Notes: generated by a model from the letters alone, not told the origin. Counted from the first letter of the stretch, positions 26,023 to 34,492 are shown. The stretch: DNA of 62,483 nt from an uncultured Bacteroidota bacterium (GCA_903839875.1 CAIMDZ010000149.1:1-62483), one strand, 5' to 3'. Numbers and translations are program-made.

Positions 26023-26799
26023 TTATGACCGTCTTGGATCAAATATAAGTTTACAAAGGGCAGTTTTACGCGCCCCGTTGTCCAACCAGAGGGGTTTAGT
26101 TTCAGGATTATCAATAGTGTATTGGGCCAGGACTTTTAACGCTTGCTCTTTATCGCTTTCAGGTATAGAAATATGTCCATTCCAACCAGTAGGATCCTTA
26201 ATGAATTTGGCACTCTGGATTTCATTTTCCCGGAACACTGATTTCAACCAATTGCGAAAGTAGTGGTAGGACGTGCCAACCAATTTTACACGTTTAACAA
26301 TAGTGCTGGCGGTAGTATCGCTTTTCTTTTTTGAAGATTTCTTAGGTTCTACTTCTTCAACCTGAGTATCTTCAATAACTGGCTCATTACCTTCAACCAC
26401 TACTTCATGGTTCTCTGTGTTCTCGGCAATTACTTCCAGTGCATCTACAACTGTTTCAGTGGCAGGCTCATTACCTTCAACCACTACTTCATGGTTCCCT
26501 GTGTTCTCGGCTACAACGGTGTCGGTAGCTGGCTCATTGCTATCAGGAACATGCTCAACCATTGTTTCAAGGTCATCTACATTTGCAGGAATTAAATCAG
26601 TAGCCACTTCATCAGAAATGATTTCTGTGTTTTCGATTACTTCCGAAATTGCCGGTGCTTCTTCGGTTACTAAATTTTCATCTGGATTCACTTCCAAATT
26701 TTCACTTACTGAAATAGTGGAAGCATCCACTAAATTATCACTGATTGCTTCTGCAACTGGCTTAGTGATTTGATTCTTACCTGTTTTTTTCTTTGACAT
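26023..26799 (-). CDS. Element protein with acidic tandem repeats and a conserved C-terminal domain
   Basis: 258 residues. The N-terminal 150 are very acidic and disordered, with repeats of the form ENTGNHEVVVEGNEPATETV about 28 residues apart. The C-terminal 95 residues (VKRVKLVGTSYHYFRNWLKS... LCKLIFDPRRS) look folded and basic. Function unknown. It converges with the WYL-linked operon and lies upstream of the small HTH gene in the element's right part. Confidence 0.6.
   Translation of the reverse strand: MSKKKTGKNQITKPVAEAISDNLVDASTISVSENLEVNPDENLVTEEAPAISEVIENTEIISDEVATDLIPANVDDLETMVEHVPDSNEPATDTVVAENTGNHEVVVEGNEPATETVVDALEVIAENTENHEVVVEGNEPVIEDTQVEEVEPKKSSKKKSDTTASTIVKRVKLVGTSYHYFRNWLKSVFRENEIQSAKFIKDPTGWNGHISIPESDKEQALKVLAQYTIDNPETKPLWLDNGARKTALCKLIFDPRRS
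26381..26545. repeat. 84-bp-spaced coding repeats in the acidic region
   Basis: GGCTCATTACCTTCAACCAC followed by TACTTCATGGTTC is at 26381 and again at 26465, nearly identical, with a third partial copy at 26531. They encode the acidic 28-residue repeat of the minus-strand gene. Confidence 0.75.
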
Positions 26800-26926
26800 A
26801 ATTTATCGTTTTTTATTTCGGCTAAGTTGAACCTATAGACCGAATAAACCCCAACGATCCTAGCTATAGCAGTTATTATTTGACCTATAGATAAGCTTTT
26901 CAATGATGGCATTCTTGATAGGCAAT

Positions 26927-27241
26927 TCATTGCTCCTCATTAAGGGCTTTAATGCGCATTGCTATTGTATTTTTTCTTTTAATAGTATGCGATGCCATGA
27001 AATCTGAAACGGCTTTTTCCGTGTATAATATAGTGTTTTGAATTTTGACGAATTCAATGATCCTCGCATCTCGCCAGTTATTAATAGTTTTAGTAGAAAC
27101 TCTGAGCTTAACAGCAAGCTCTTTAGTGTTGTACACTTTTCCAAGTCCTTTTATTTCATTAGACTTGAATGATTCAGCGATGAGATTAATCTTTTCCTCT
27201 AAGGAGAGGATGTCGTTTTTCGTTATGATGTCTATTGTCAT
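26927..27241 (-). CDS. Helix-turn-helix protein, excisionase-like
   Basis: 104 residues from the ATG at 27241. Residues about 40-75, YNTKELAVKLRVSTKTINNW followed by RDARIIEFVKI, form the MerR/excisionase-type winged helix common beside Bacteroidota integrases. It lies 275 nt from the integrase gene on the same strand. It may be a recombination directionality factor for element 1. The role is inferred from family and position. Confidence 0.7.
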   Translation of the reverse strand: MTIDIITKNDILSLEEKINLIAESFKSNEIKGLGKVYNTKELAVKLRVSTKTINNWRDARIIEFVKIQNTILYTEKAVSDFMASHTIKRKNTIAMRIKALNEEQ

Positions 27242-27515
27242 AATATTTTTCTTGTTAGAGCTATGTATAACCATAGCTAATCACCTTTGATATTTAATTG
27301 GAGAGTTATTGCAAGAGGATTGATGCTCTGTTTTAGCCTTGTGGGTGGGCAATCTTTCGTTATTATAGCAGCCAATAAGGCACAGAGAGAATAAAAAAAA
27401 CGCTGGCATAACTGCCAACGCTTCAATTTTTTTCACCACTCTGTAAGTCTATTGAAATACTGGTTCAAAAGCAATCATTTGTGAAAAAACAAAAGATTGC
27501 TTTGAACCAGCCCAT

Positions 27516-29120
27516 TTAACCTACCTGAAATTCTATATCAGTAATATCATTTCCTATTTTATTACTTACGCTTACTTTATTTAGTGGCTTAAAGTCTTTA
27601 TTATTCACATAGTTTTCAAGTACGCCTAATGTACTATGTCCTAATTGTTCTTGCATTCTATAAGTATTGGTATCGTTGTAAATCATTAGTTGTGTATAGG
27701 TATGTCTGGAGGTGTGTGTTGTTATTCTATTGATACCAACCAATTTGGATAAATCATCTAATCTGTGTTGATATGTTTTATGTCCTACTAAATATGCCCT
27801 ATACAGTTCGGGTGTTATTTTTATTTGTTCTTTAAATTCTTTGTCTTTTTCAGGTAGGTTAATAAAATCGGCATTATTCAAAATAGGAAATACGAAAGTG
27901 TTGCCCTTTTCAATTTTATGAATAGATAACCTAATTGCTGTTTCTTCTATTACCTGTTTAATCAAATTCTGTTTCACTTTAACCATTACATCAATCAATT
28001 CTTTTACTTCTCTTTCGTTGTCATTTTTAAATGAATAACCACCATATTCCGAATAGTTTTTTATTTCTTTCGGGTTTACAGTCTTAACACAAAAATTATC
28101 TATTCTTTCTTGTAACTGGGTTAACGTAAAACTTTTATCCATACCGTAGTGATAGCCGTTGATAAGTCCACCATCAAGAATTTCATTAAATCTGTTCTCC
28201 ATACCAATTGATTTCATTAGTATTTTACAAAGCATATAATTCAAATCAGTTTTCATAGGCTTGTAAGTTTTGAACATTACATAGTTTAATTGAGGGTCAT
28301 AATTTTTACCAGTCGGGACAAGTTCTAACCCTTCACGTACATTAAAAGTAGAAATGATAGTACCCCACCTTAATAGTAGCATATCAGATACACGCATTCC
28401 CTGGGCGTAAACTTGAAACAGAAACATATATCGGGTTATGTCTAAATTCGGGTTGGTAATAACTACGGTTTTTAATTTACTCAATTCATCTAATGTTAGT
28501 ACACGCCTGTCAATATCTGAATGTTGGTCATAATCAATAGTTTTAAATGGGTTGAAAGGAAGTGCGTAAGGTTCTTTCTTTAATTTTCTATTGATAATAG
28601 AATTAATGATTTTAAGATAGTGTGTGACTGAATTACTTGAAAGGGTGTTAGGGTCTTTTGCTGTTTTAAAATAATGCTTTAATTGTTCTACAAAATCAGG
28701 TGTGATTTCGCTAAACAATAAATCTTTTTTCTTTAATGTTGTAAGGTACTTTTCTAATTTAATTTTTACACTTTCGTGTTTTGTCTTGGAGCCTTGGTTA
28801 GTGGTTAACTCTAATTGTCTATCCCAAAATTTCAAAAACGAATTATTATCTTTTGAAGTTTGTGTAACAATTACACCTTGTGTTTCTTCTACTTCTTTAA
28901 ATGCTTTTTTGATTTGTGCATTTAAATTTTTATAGGTTGGTCCCATACCAGACATAAACCGTTGGTCTACCTCATTCCAATTGTTTTTAAACTGGATAAT
29001 ATTTACCTTAATACCCAGTGCTTTTTTCTTTCTGTTTTGCCTACCTTTGCTCTGTAAAAACAAATAACAATCAGTATCGGTTGCTTTGTTCTTGTAACAA
29101 ACTATATAGTTTTGACTGTT
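27516..29120 (-). CDS. Tyrosine recombinase (integrase) of element 1
   Basis: 534 residues from the ATG at 29120. The catalytic set is present: Arg243 in QGMRVSDMLLLRW, H469-x-x-R472 in THTSRHTYTQ, the His of QLGHST and the nucleophile Tyr504 in LENYVN. The N-terminal arm-binding and SAM-like core-binding domains precede this. An unusually long insertion (about residues 270-430) lies between box I and box II. It lies 133 nt from the tRNA-Arg gene and is surrounded by repeats A and B. It presumably catalyses integration at the tRNA. Confidence 0.9.
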   Translation of the reverse strand, partial: NSQNYIVCYKNKATDTDCYLFLQSKGRQNRKKKALGIKVNIIQFKNNWNEVDQRFMSGMGPTYKNLNAQIKKAFKEVEETQGVIVTQTSKDNNSFLKFWDRQLELTTNQGSKTKHESVKIKLEKYLTTLKKKDLLFSEITPDFVEQLKHYFKTAKDPNTLSSNSVTHYLKIINSIINRKLKKEPYALPFNPFKTIDYDQHSDIDRRVLTLDELSKLKTVVITNPNLDITRYMFLFQVYAQGMRVSDMLLLRWGTIISTFNVREGLELVPTGKNYDPQLNYVMFKTYKPMKTDLNYMLCKILMKSIGMENRFNEILDGGLINGYHYGMDKSFTLTQLQERIDNFCVKTVNPKEIKNYSEYGGYSFKNDNEREVKELIDVMVKVKQNLIKQVIEETAIRLSIHKIEKGNTFVFPILNNADFINLPEKDKEFKEQIKITPELYRAYLVGHKTYQHRLDDLSKLVGINRITTHTSRHTYTQLMIYNDTNTYRMQEQLGHSTLGVLENYVNNKDFKPLNKVSVSNKIGNDITDIEFQVG

Positions 29121-29162
29121 CATAATTTTTAGCGATTTTATGTATTGCAAAACTACATTAAT

Positions 29163-29249
29163 TTGGGGAACATTTGGGGGATATTTCAGACGAAATTACG
29201 ATTTGGGGGAGCAAGTAAAAAAGATAACTGATTGATTATAAATGTTTTA
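29163..29249. repeat. Right-end arm repeats A and B of element 1
   Basis: Repeat A is at 29163-29202 and B at 29226-29249, in the same orientation as the left copies at 12835-12874 and 12793-12816. They lie between the integrase and the tRNA, where integrase arm sites are expected. Confidence 0.8.
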
Positions 29250-29252
29250 CAC

Positions 29253-29327
29253 GGTCTCGTAGTTCAATGGATAGAATAGAAGTTTCCTAAACTTTTGATA
29301 CAGGTTCGATTCCTGTTGAGACTACCA
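29253..29327 (+). tRNA. tRNA-Arg(CCT)
   Basis: 75 nt including the encoded CCA. The acceptor stem is GGTCTCG with TGAGACT (G1-U72 and G7-U66 wobbles). The D stem is GTTC/GAAT. The anticodon stem GAAGT/ACTTT encloses the loop TTCCTAA, so the anticodon is CCT, reading AGG. The T stem is ACAGG/CCTGT with the loop TTCGATT. The 5' half was supplied by element 1 and the 3' half is overlapped by the serine recombinase gene on the other strand. A terminator follows. Its present promoter is unclear. Confidence 0.9.
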
Positions 29328-30894
29328 GAGGCGGAAACTGCAAATTTTCATTGCAGTTTCCGTTTTTCTTTTCCCTTAAAATGCTGTTCAGGCTTGCAAA
29401 GTAGCCGAATATCTCATCAACTTCTTCGGTTCGACACTCGTCATTTTTACGATTATACAGCACTCCCTTCGGAAATATCAAGAATTGTAACTCCTGCCGT
29501 TGCCTGTAATCGCCCAAATCCCATGCTGTAGCGAGTTTCGAGGATGCCTCTATTGCAAAGTCAATATATTCCTCAAGGTTCGACACCCCAACGGAACACT
29601 TTGACAATTCCTGCTCAATATTCTTCTTTTCATCCACGAATATCGCATTATACTTGTCAAACATACTTTTGTTTATTTCCTCAAGAATAAACCGCTCCTC
29701 CAGCCTGTCAATCTTCTTGTTTACCTCAGCTAATTTTGCCTTGAGGTCTGTCTCAACTTGTTCAGACTGTTCGTTTAGCTGGTTAAAGGATGCAATCATT
29801 TGTTCCTTGATAAGATACTTGGTATCGTCATTGACATTCAGGGCAAAATCGGAAAGCCTATACCGGAATTTATCGTTAAGGTATTCTGCCTGCCTGTTAC
29901 ATTTGCAGCCCGGTGTGTTGCACTTATAGTAATACTTCTGGTTCTTATATGCCTTGTAAGCTCTTAAATATTTACCGCATCCCTCGCACTTGTAAAACTG
30001 CTTCAGCGGAACCTCTTTATTTTCCGGTGCAATGGTATAGCCCTGCTTATTTTCTGATAGCACACCATTCACTTGTAAAAACAGTTCGTGGGAAACCAGC
30101 TTTTCCTGTTTACCTTCTACAACCTGCCCTTCGAGTAGGTTATGTACCAATAGACCGCAATAAAAAGGGTTCCTGAAAATCTCCGACATTCTTTGGCTGG
30201 ATAATTTTACCCCCTGTGCTGCCAGTTTGCGCCTTATTTCCTCGGTTGACAACTTATCATGCGCTTTCCAGTAAAAAGCCTTCCTGAGTAATTTACCAGC
30301 CGCATTTACGACTATTTCCTTCTTCCCGTTTGTTTTGACAATATCATATCCGGTCGGCGGGGCCGTACACCATTCGCCACGCAGCAGGGCTTCTTTTACG
30401 CCCGACATACATTTTTCTCTGCGTTGTTGATTATCGTACTCGCTAAATATGAACTGTATGTTTTGCTGCAGGCTTCCGCTTGCAGTGGTGGCATCAGATG
30501 GTTGTGTAACCGAACATAAATAAATGCTTTGCTTCTTTAATTGGTCTGCTAAATAGATAGCGTTAGCACCTGAACGACTAAACCTGTCAACGCTATAAAC
30601 GATGATGCAGGAAACCTTATCGCTGCTCCTCTTTACAAATGACAGCATGTTATTAAACTCCCTGCGCTCGTCAGTCTTTGCGCTTTCATAAGTACCCCCG
30701 AAATAACCAACGACTTTATAGCCGTTCTTATCCGCATATTGTTCACACGCTTTCTTCTGTGTTTCCAAGCTGAAATTATTGTCAGCTTGTTCTTTGGTTG
30801 AAACCCTTGTGTAAATAACGCAATTGCCGCCGTTGGATTTGCTTTTCTTCTTTCCTTTTGCGAATTGTCCGAATAATACAAGTTCCTTACTCAT
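29287..30894 (-). CDS. Large serine recombinase of element 2
   Basis: 535 residues. The resolvase catalytic domain has Ser32 in CVIYTRVSTKEQ and the Arg-containing VYSVDRFSRSGANAIYLADQ. The recombinase domain (EALLRGEWCTAPPTGYDIVK), a Cys-rich zinc ribbon (CEGCGKYLRAYKAY... CNTPGCKC) and a coiled coil follow. The last 13 codons plus stop (ending TGIEPVSKV) are antisense to the tRNA 3' half, and the terminator stem is also coding. The gene therefore abuts its own attachment site. It starts 4 nt inside the next upstream gene. Confidence 0.9.
   Translation of the reverse strand: MSKELVLFGQFAKGKKKSKSNGGNCVIYTRVSTKEQADNNFSLETQKKACEQYADKNGYKVVGYFGGTYESAKTDERREFNNMLSFVKRSSDKVSCIIVYSVDRFSRSGANAIYLADQLKKQSIYLCSVTQPSDATTASGSLQQNIQFIFSEYDNQQRREKCMSGVKEALLRGEWCTAPPTGYDIVKTNGKKEIVVNAAGKLLRKAFYWKAHDKLSTEEIRRKLAAQGVKLSSQRMSEIFRNPFYCGLLVHNLLEGQVVEGKQEKLVSHELFLQVNGVLSENKQGYTIAPENKEVPLKQFYKCEGCGKYLRAYKAYKNQKYYYKCNTPGCKCNRQAEYLNDKFRYRLSDFALNVNDDTKYLIKEQMIASFNQLNEQSEQVETDLKAKLAEVNKKIDRLEERFILEEINKSMFDKYNAIFVDEKKNIEQELSKCSVGVSNLEEYIDFAIEASSKLATAWDLGDYRQRQELQFLIFPKGVLYNRKNDECRTEEVDEIFGYFASLNSILREKKNGNCNENLQFPPLVVSTGIEPVSKV
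29332..29367 (+). terminator. Terminator of tRNA-Arg
   Basis: A perfect 12-bp stem, CGGAAACTGCAA-ATTTTCA-TTGCAGTTTCCG, followed by TTTTTCTTTT, begins 5 nt after the tRNA CCA. It lies inside the recombinase coding sequence on the other strand. Confidence 0.8.
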
Positions 30895-31112
30895 GCTGCT
30901 ATATTCATTTGATTATCAATGTGTAGTACAATTTTCTTGCCATTCTTTCTGCTCGAATGAATGTGATATGCAATTTCTGTGAAAGTTTTGATAATTCTGA
31001 TGAGTTCCGCAGCTTTTTTATCATCCCAATCCTTAAAAGTACCGAGGCTTTTTACTTCCTCTACGGTTATGTCATCCTTTCTCTTAAACCATTCTATGTT
31101 TTCTTTCTTCAT
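30891..31112 (-). CDS. Small protein overlapping the recombinase start
   Basis: 73 residues (MKKENIEWFKRKDDITVEEV... NQMNIAA). Its stop overlaps the recombinase ATG by 4 nt (ATGA), so translation is coupled. It is helical and charged. It is a candidate regulator or recombination directionality factor for the serine recombinase. No family was recognised. Confidence 0.6.
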   Translation of the reverse strand: MKKENIEWFKRKDDITVEEVKSLGTFKDWDDKKAAELIRIIKTFTEIAYHIHSSRKNGKKIVLHIDNQMNIAA

Positions 31113-31143
31113 AAACCTGGGTTATCACGTGACCAATATTCAA

Positions 31144-31172
31144 TACAAGGCAGGGATTTCGCCTGCCTTGTA
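31144..31172. repeat. 11-bp-stem hairpin in element 2
   Basis: TACAAGGCAGG-GATTTCG-CCTGCCTTGTA is perfect over 11 bp but has no T-tract on either side. It lies between the 31112 and 31196 genes. Confidence 0.6.
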
Positions 31173-31195
31173 GTAGAATCTGAATAGGGGGGTAT

Positions 31196-31444
31196 TTACT
31201 TGCTGTCATCATTATCGTTACTTTCTTCTTCTTCATTTTCTTCATAATCGTCTATGAGGTCTTCGGCCTCATGTATAGTGTCGCGTTCGTCCCGGTCATA
31301 CTCAACCTCAATGGTGATGGTTCCATTATCCTCATCGGTCTCAACCATCTGATGGGTTATTTCGTTTTCAATAAGCAGGTCTGCTACTTCGATTAATACG
31401 CCTACCGGCACTTCCAATTGTTTAGTTGTAACTGTTTTTTTCAT
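31196..31444 (-). CDS. Acidic small protein, 82 aa
   Basis: 82 residues. A short N-terminal folded segment (VTTKQLEVPVGVLIEVADLL) is followed by an extremely Glu/Asp-rich C-terminus (ENEEEESNDNDDSK). The N-terminal part resembles that of the 32509 gene product in its LxVEVxxLLI pattern. Acidic tails of this kind may mimic DNA, but that is a guess. It is on the same strand as its neighbours in element 2. Confidence 0.55.
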   Translation of the reverse strand: MKKTVTTKQLEVPVGVLIEVADLLIENEITHQMVETDEDNGTITIEVEYDRDERDTIHEAEDLIDDYEENEEEESNDNDDSK

Positions 31445-31533
31445 TTGTCATTTGTTTTTTGTGATTAATACTTACTCTACGCCTGTTTTTGTTTTTGCCC
31501 GGTGGCTCCCTTGATCTGCTTTTCATTTTTCTG

Positions 31534-32481
31534 CTATTTACTGAAGTCCAACTGACTGAATTTTACGAACGGAACAAGGTCTGCTAACTGAAATCGTAAG
31601 GCTACCAGCTTTACTTTTTTTTCTCTGGTGATGTAAAGCCGAATCGTTTTATTTGCTGACTTTGATAACGCTTCGATACTTTTTTGAAGGGTTATGACCT
31701 CATTCTTGAGTGGATAGTTGTATGGCACGAACTTAAAATTCCACGCTTCTATCATCGCTTTTAAAGCCTTGCTCATGGTTATTAAGGTTTTCCGTTCCAC
31801 TTCAGCCCTATCAAACCTCAGCAGGTTTTCGATAATGCAACGGAAGCGGATACTGACCCATTTCACCTTTTCCAAATCAGAGCTATACCAATACTTTTTA
31901 GGGTACTGGAGCATTTCAGTTACCGTGTAGTTGTCATTCACATAATCTCCGATTTCATCAACCAATTCAGAGCGTACCCATTCATACGGTTCTTCGTCTT
32001 CGTTAACGTTGAGTTTGGGCTTTGTTACGGTTGCTGCCTTCTGTTTAACGTTAAACGGATCTTCGGGTGCTTGCTTTTTAATTGCATTCCTTGAGTTAAA
32101 CGGTAAGGACTGCTGGTCTTCCTCATATTCCTCCTGGGCAGGTGCAGGCTTTTTCGGCAAAGCCGGGATAGAGTATGATTGTTTAGTAGCAGGCTTTTCG
32201 TCATCACTTTTATTAGCCGTTACGTTAAAACTTACGTTAAACGGTTGCTCAGGGACATGATGACTATATTCATCTGCTGCTTCATGACCGTCCTCTATGT
32301 TAGCTTCATTTTCCTCATCGCTATCGTTAAACGGTTCATTATCGTTCAACGTAACAACCTGTTGAGCTGCCCGGTTATAAAAGGCCGCCTGTTTACAACT
32401 ATCCGAGCAATACTTCTTTGTGCTTCTGCCAGCCAGCATGGGTTCTCCGCAATGCAGGCATTTTTTTACTGTTTCGTTCAT
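31534..32481 (-). CDS. Zinc-finger protein with PFN repeats, element 2
   Basis: 315 residues. The N-terminus is a zinc finger: CLHCGEPMLAGRSTKKYCSD followed by SCKQAAFYN (C-x2-C...C-x3-C). A disordered middle has recurrent Pro-Phe-Asn motifs (NEPFNDSD, EQPFNVSFNV, SLPFNSRN, EDPFNVKQ). At DNA level these coincide with GTTAAACGG-type repeats also found in the non-coding region 33030-33190. The C-terminal 140 residues are helical and basic. It may be a DNA-binding replication or maintenance protein of the element, which is an inference. Confidence 0.55.
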   Translation of the reverse strand: MNETVKKCLHCGEPMLAGRSTKKYCSDSCKQAAFYNRAAQQVVTLNDNEPFNDSDEENEANIEDGHEAADEYSHHVPEQPFNVSFNVTANKSDDEKPATKQSYSIPALPKKPAPAQEEYEEDQQSLPFNSRNAIKKQAPEDPFNVKQKAATVTKPKLNVNEDEEPYEWVRSELVDEIGDYVNDNYTVTEMLQYPKKYWYSSDLEKVKWVSIRFRCIIENLLRFDRAEVERKTLITMSKALKAMIEAWNFKFVPYNYPLKNEVITLQKSIEALSKSANKTIRLYITREKKVKLVALRFQLADLVPFVKFSQLDFSK

Positions 32482-32508
32482 TCCTTTTGGTTTTTAAAGT
32501 TTTACTTT

Positions 32509-32790
32509 TTATTCCTCCTCATCATCGAGGTCAATACCGACATTGTTTCCGCTGTCGGAGCCATGACGGTAGTAACCGAAATCGGAAACCAACGTTTTAA
32601 TATTTTCCAATGCCTTTTTGTGCCTTGTCAGCTTTGCATTGGTACTTGTTTTTACGAGCAGTGTATTCTCCTCCTCGTTTATTCCTTCCACCGTGAAGAA
32701 AATTTCATTGTTGAAAAGGATGCGCATTACATCCATCAGTACGTCCACATGAACGGTGTGGGACTTCACTTGTGCATTAGTCATTACCAT
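32509..32790 (-). CDS. Small protein, 93 aa, element 2
   Basis: 93 residues (MVMTNAQVKSHTVHVDVLMD... DLDDEEE), alpha/beta-like with an acidic C-terminus. It resembles the 31196 product in layout. It sits directly next to the iteron-bearing region, so it may be its first expressed gene. Confidence 0.5.
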   Translation of the reverse strand: MVMTNAQVKSHTVHVDVLMDVMRILFNNEIFFTVEGINEEENTLLVKTSTNAKLTRHKKALENIKTLVSDFGYYRHGSDSGNNVGIDLDDEEE

Positions 32791-33269
32791 TTTTTATTGA
32801 ATTTGGTTGGTACAAAGTTCCGACCGATTTTAGGGGTAGGATGCCCCTATTGGGATACCTATCTTTTTGAAGTTTTTAAGAACACTTGTAGTTACCCTTG
32901 AAAAAGAGCCTACCCTTTTTATCGCCGGAAAAAAATAAAATTACGACAGGATGGAAGGGTGGTATGCCCCTATTGGTGTACCTATTTTTACAAAAAAATT
33001 TGCGATGGATTGAGAAAGGGGCAGGCGTGAATACTGTTTAGCGTTAAACGGCTATTACGTCAACCGGGATTTACGCTAAACGGAAAGCCGGGCATAAATA
33101 TCGTTGCTGAGTGTGTTCTGTGAACACGTTGCCAAATATTATCCTGATTTGAATTACGCTAAACGGAAGCAGGACATTAGCGTAACGGCTTGCGGGAAAA
33201 ACATCCAAAGACGTCTGTTTTAGACATCAGAGACGTCATTAGACGTTTACAGACGTCAAAGTAAAGGCG
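32791..33269. promoter_or_regulatory. Iteron-rich non-coding region, candidate origin or operator
   Basis: Three repeat families occur. (1) ATGCCCCTATTGGGATACCT (32841) and ATGCCCCTATTGGTGTACCT (32964) are 29-bp direct repeats. (2) GTTAAACGG / GCTAAACGG units lie near 33048, 33086, 33156 and as GCGTAACGG near 33179. (3) Five AGAC(G/A)T units start at 33209, 33222, 33231, 33241 and 33251, mostly one helical turn apart. Such arrays are typical of plasmid-type origins or multi-site operators. No gene is visible inside. Confidence 0.55.
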
Positions 33270-34151
33270 CTACTCCAATTCACCTTTGTATTTTTTGCGC
33301 TCGTTGTATGGCAGTTCTTTTATTGCTCTTTTTATTTCTTCATCCACCATCTTTATGGCGCTTTCCAATCCTAAGTCAACAAAGTAAGGCCGGATGAACT
33401 TTAGGTCTTCTATCAGCCTGCTATCCGTCTTGTAGTTGGGCATTCGCAAATACTTCTTATATATATCAGAGTTCTGAATGGTAGTGAATTTTGTACCTGT
33501 CATCAGGTGAATAAATCTGGCTATGCCGCTTGCAGAATTTTTGTCCCTTGCTTCGATACCAAATGATGCTTTAAGGAAATAGTACATGGTAAGTAGCTGT
33601 CTTGCCTTTGTAAAGTCCTTGTCCGGTTCATCTATTACGTCATCGGTATCGTTTAACGTAACAGCAGGCGGTGGCGTTGGCTCGGCATTGCCTGTATCAG
33701 CCAAATAAAGAAAATGCAGCGATAAGGAAAGTAAATGTTTCGCATCGGAAAGAAACAAATCAATTTCCTCGTCTGATAGTGATTGCTCGGCAGCACTTTT
33801 CATTGAGTTAAGTTGCTCCAGCGTAAGTATGTCCTTGTGAGCAAGAACTAAGCGAAAGTCAAAATATTTATAGAATTGAATATCCGTATAAGCCTTTAAT
33901 CTTCCCCGGTATTTTTTCAGCAGTTCAGTTTCCGCATCAGCGTATTTTTTCCAGTCCTTACTGTCTTTGGTTTTCACATACTCTTGTATGGAATCTATTG
34001 CTCTCAGCAGATGTTCTGTCAGTTCAATTTTTTCATCGGTCGAATAATCCTGCACCTTCAGCAACGTCTGATACTCTTGGTCAAATTTTATTATAAGTTT
34101 ATTGAATATCTGCAACCGTGAGGGCATATGTATTTCTTTATTGTCTGCCAT
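33270..34151 (-). CDS. Unrecognised element-2 protein, RteC-like C-terminus
   Basis: 293 residues. The N-terminal half is helical (FNKLIIKFDQEYQTLLKVQD). The C-terminal segment GIARFIHLMTGTKFTTIQNS followed by DIYKKYLRMPN and PYFVDLGLESAIKMVDEEI resembles the ending of RteC-type and similar proteins on Bacteroidota conjugative elements. In Bacteroides, RteC regulates excision. Its gene contains one GTTTAACGTAAC iteron-like unit (33650). The role here is inferred from context. Confidence 0.5.
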   Translation of the reverse strand: MADNKEIHMPSRLQIFNKLIIKFDQEYQTLLKVQDYSTDEKIELTEHLLRAIDSIQEYVKTKDSKDWKKYADAETELLKKYRGRLKAYTDIQFYKYFDFRLVLAHKDILTLEQLNSMKSAAEQSLSDEEIDLFLSDAKHLLSLSLHFLYLADTGNAEPTPPPAVTLNDTDDVIDEPDKDFTKARQLLTMYYFLKASFGIEARDKNSASGIARFIHLMTGTKFTTIQNSDIYKKYLRMPNYKTDSRLIEDLKFIRPYFVDLGLESAIKMVDEEIKRAIKELPYNERKKYKGELE

Positions 34152-34268
34152 GCTGCAAAAATATCAAAAGCAAGTTGCTAAAGGATATATTAAATAAATG
34201 ACCACCAATCATCTGAATTTTCAGTTGTCATGCACTACTAATGATTTATATCTAATGCTACGCACCGT

Positions 34269-34320
34269 TAAAAGACGGTATTTTTTACCGTTTTTTAACG
34301 GTAAAAAATACCGTCTTTTA
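34269..34320. repeat. Perfect 24-bp inverted repeat with 4-nt loop
   Basis: The arms at 34269-34292 and 34297-34320 are perfect complements, separated by TTTT. Each arm is itself a smaller inverted repeat (ACGGTA-TTTTT-TACCGT). Each strand could thus form one long hairpin or two short ones. There is no adjacent T-tract appropriate for a simple terminator. It lies between the RteC-like gene and the T9SS cargo. Confidence 0.9.
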
Positions 34321-34492
34321 CCCCTTGACAGAACTAAAAATTATTCTAAAATTTACACCTTCGTGCCAGCGAACAAAGTTCAAAATGTGAAAAATGATTT
34401 GTTGCATTAATATTTTATGATTAGTTTTATTACCCGCTAAGGCAAACCACATGAATCAGAAATTCGTCCACTTAGGTCTTTTCGTGCTTCGA

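Noticed and set aside
34198-34410. 70-aa open frame
   Set aside because: It runs through the perfect 24-bp hairpin, which creates its Arg/Phe/Lys-rich middle. No other sign of a gene.
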